Shown in pieces: positions 63,203 to 64,000 of a DNA stretch of 64,000 nt (positions within the stretch are counted from its first letter, which is position 1; the number at the start of each line of letters is the position of its first letter). A program made the position numbers and the translations under genes. The DNA lies in assembly GCA_958496175.1 (NCBI GenBank), contig OY292280.1:22258001-22322000 (forward strand). Direction: 5' to 3'. Under the pieces are notes generated by a model. That model was given only the letters and a program-made list of their open reading frames with translations. It had not been told where the DNA came from and made no database searches. Source of the stretch: Sisyra terminalis. Taxonomy: Eukaryota > Arthropoda > Insecta > Neuroptera > Sisyridae.

Positions 63203-63274
63203 ACATTTTCAAGGTTCGAACCCGGAGATTGTTGCTTTAGATTCTCTCAACATATCCACTCGGCTACAACTGCA
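63203..63274 (-). repeat. tRNA-Ser-like sequence 2, E2 unit C
   Basis: Copy of 9,584-9,655 at offset 53,619. Confidence 0.75.
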
Positions 63275-64000
63275 CGTGTTTGCATTAAATAAAAACTTAT
63301 ATATAAATATTTCTCAGATCACAAAATTCAATTTTCTTTCGGGATCGAAATATTTGAAATTTTCCAAAACAAATTGAAACCATAGCTGCTCCATAATACT
63401 TCCGGAAAATGTGTCAATATACATAGTAACATTTTGATGTTTTTCCCCATTTTTTTCGATATTTAAAATTCTAAGAAACGGCAATGCATTATTGTCGTAT
63501 GAACAAATATGTACTGCTCTTCTTTAAAGTAAATCAAAACCAACTATCAACTTTAAGAATTTAATTCCGCAAAAAGAAAACAAAATAAGTTTTCTCGTAA
63601 ATTCCAATAAGATATTCAACTCTTTTGTTGTTGTTGTACTATATTTGTACAATAACATAGGAAATAATATGAGAAATATCGTGAAAAATCAAATAGTTTG
63701 GTAGGCAATCTGCTTACACCAATGTAAAAAACAAAATAAATGGTTGCAAAAATGTTGCATTTAATAACATTTCTCGGGTAATTTTAGGGCTGCTTTATGG
63801 TTTAATTTGTAATTTGTAAGGGTTATTTGAAATTTTTCATAAAAATATATGTCCATCCGTACATGCTGTGCAAATTTTTCCGAAAACAAACCACATTTAA
63901 GGGATGAAATCGACAATCAAAGTGGCAGAAGAAATCATCAAACTTCAAGTGTTTGTAACGTCAAGGGATCAAATAAGGGATGGTTTTCGATCCAGATAAA

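Larger units (their letters stand above)
53620..64000. repeat. Macro-repeat unit C (cut by window end)
   Basis: Third copy. It aligns base for base with 1-10,381 at a constant offset of 53,619. Homopolymers match as well, for example T11G9 at 5,512 and 59,131. The one mismatch I found is T at 3,216 against A at 56,835. The window stops about 140 bp before the point where the satellite array should begin. Confidence 0.93.
59810..64000 (+). mobile_element. Element E, forward copy E2 of unit C (cut by window end)
   Basis: Copy of 6,191-10,381 at offset 53,619. The window ends at the stop codon of the 31-codon ORF. Confidence 0.82.

Overview
The window is AT-rich (roughly 70% A+T by eye) eukaryotic DNA, almost certainly from an animal. 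It has GT-AG splice sites with a GTAAGT donor consensus, introns of 68-76 bp, degenerate tRNA-derived elements with pol III A and B boxes, and long satellite arrays. The short introns and T-rich acceptors suggest an invertebrate, perhaps an insect, but the sequence does not settle the species. I see no intact conventional gene and no transposase, reverse transcriptase, rRNA gene or CRISPR array. Most open frames are by-products of high-copy repeats, and many start at TTG or GTG.

The whole window is a macro-repeat seen nearly three times. Unit A is 1-15,997, unit B is 15,998-53,619, and unit C (cut by the window end) is 53,620-64,000. Each unit has a complex part of about 11.4 kb plus an array of a 338/339-bp satellite. 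The array holds about 13 monomers in A (10,526-15,128) and about 77 in B (26,524-52,740). Both arrays have the same entry and exit junctions, so they are homologous arrays that differ about six-fold in length. Units A and C align at a constant offset of 53,619 bp with no indel, and I found one mismatch in 10,381 bp. B differs clearly from both. This points to a dimeric A-B higher-order organisation with a 53.6-kb period, to circular or terminally redundant DNA, or to an assembly duplication.

The complex part is built from three copies of one element, called E here, in the order forward (E3), reverse (E1'), forward (E2). E1' and E2 meet head to head at 6,190/6,191 (22,192/22,193 in B; 59,809/59,810 in C). 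They form a large palindrome with a core of about 1.93 kb and diverged arms of a further 2.3 kb or more per side. E2 runs into the satellite array. The array then ends abruptly in the next E3, whose head is cut inside the palindrome-centre sequence. E1' ends in a degenerate inverted relic of the same satellite that keeps the exact 338-bp spacing.

E carries several recognisable parts. These are tRNA-like sequences with A and B boxes, each preceded by a shared module with an ATGGAGCAGCTATGGTT motif; a cluster of TGACGTCA (CRE-type) palindromes; an AP-1-type TGAGTCA between two E-boxes; a captured, apparently broken, spliced gene with a signal-peptide first exon in E3; and short related ORFs present in all three diverged E copies. 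I infer a non-autonomous fold-back-like element or macrosatellite that generated its own satellite.
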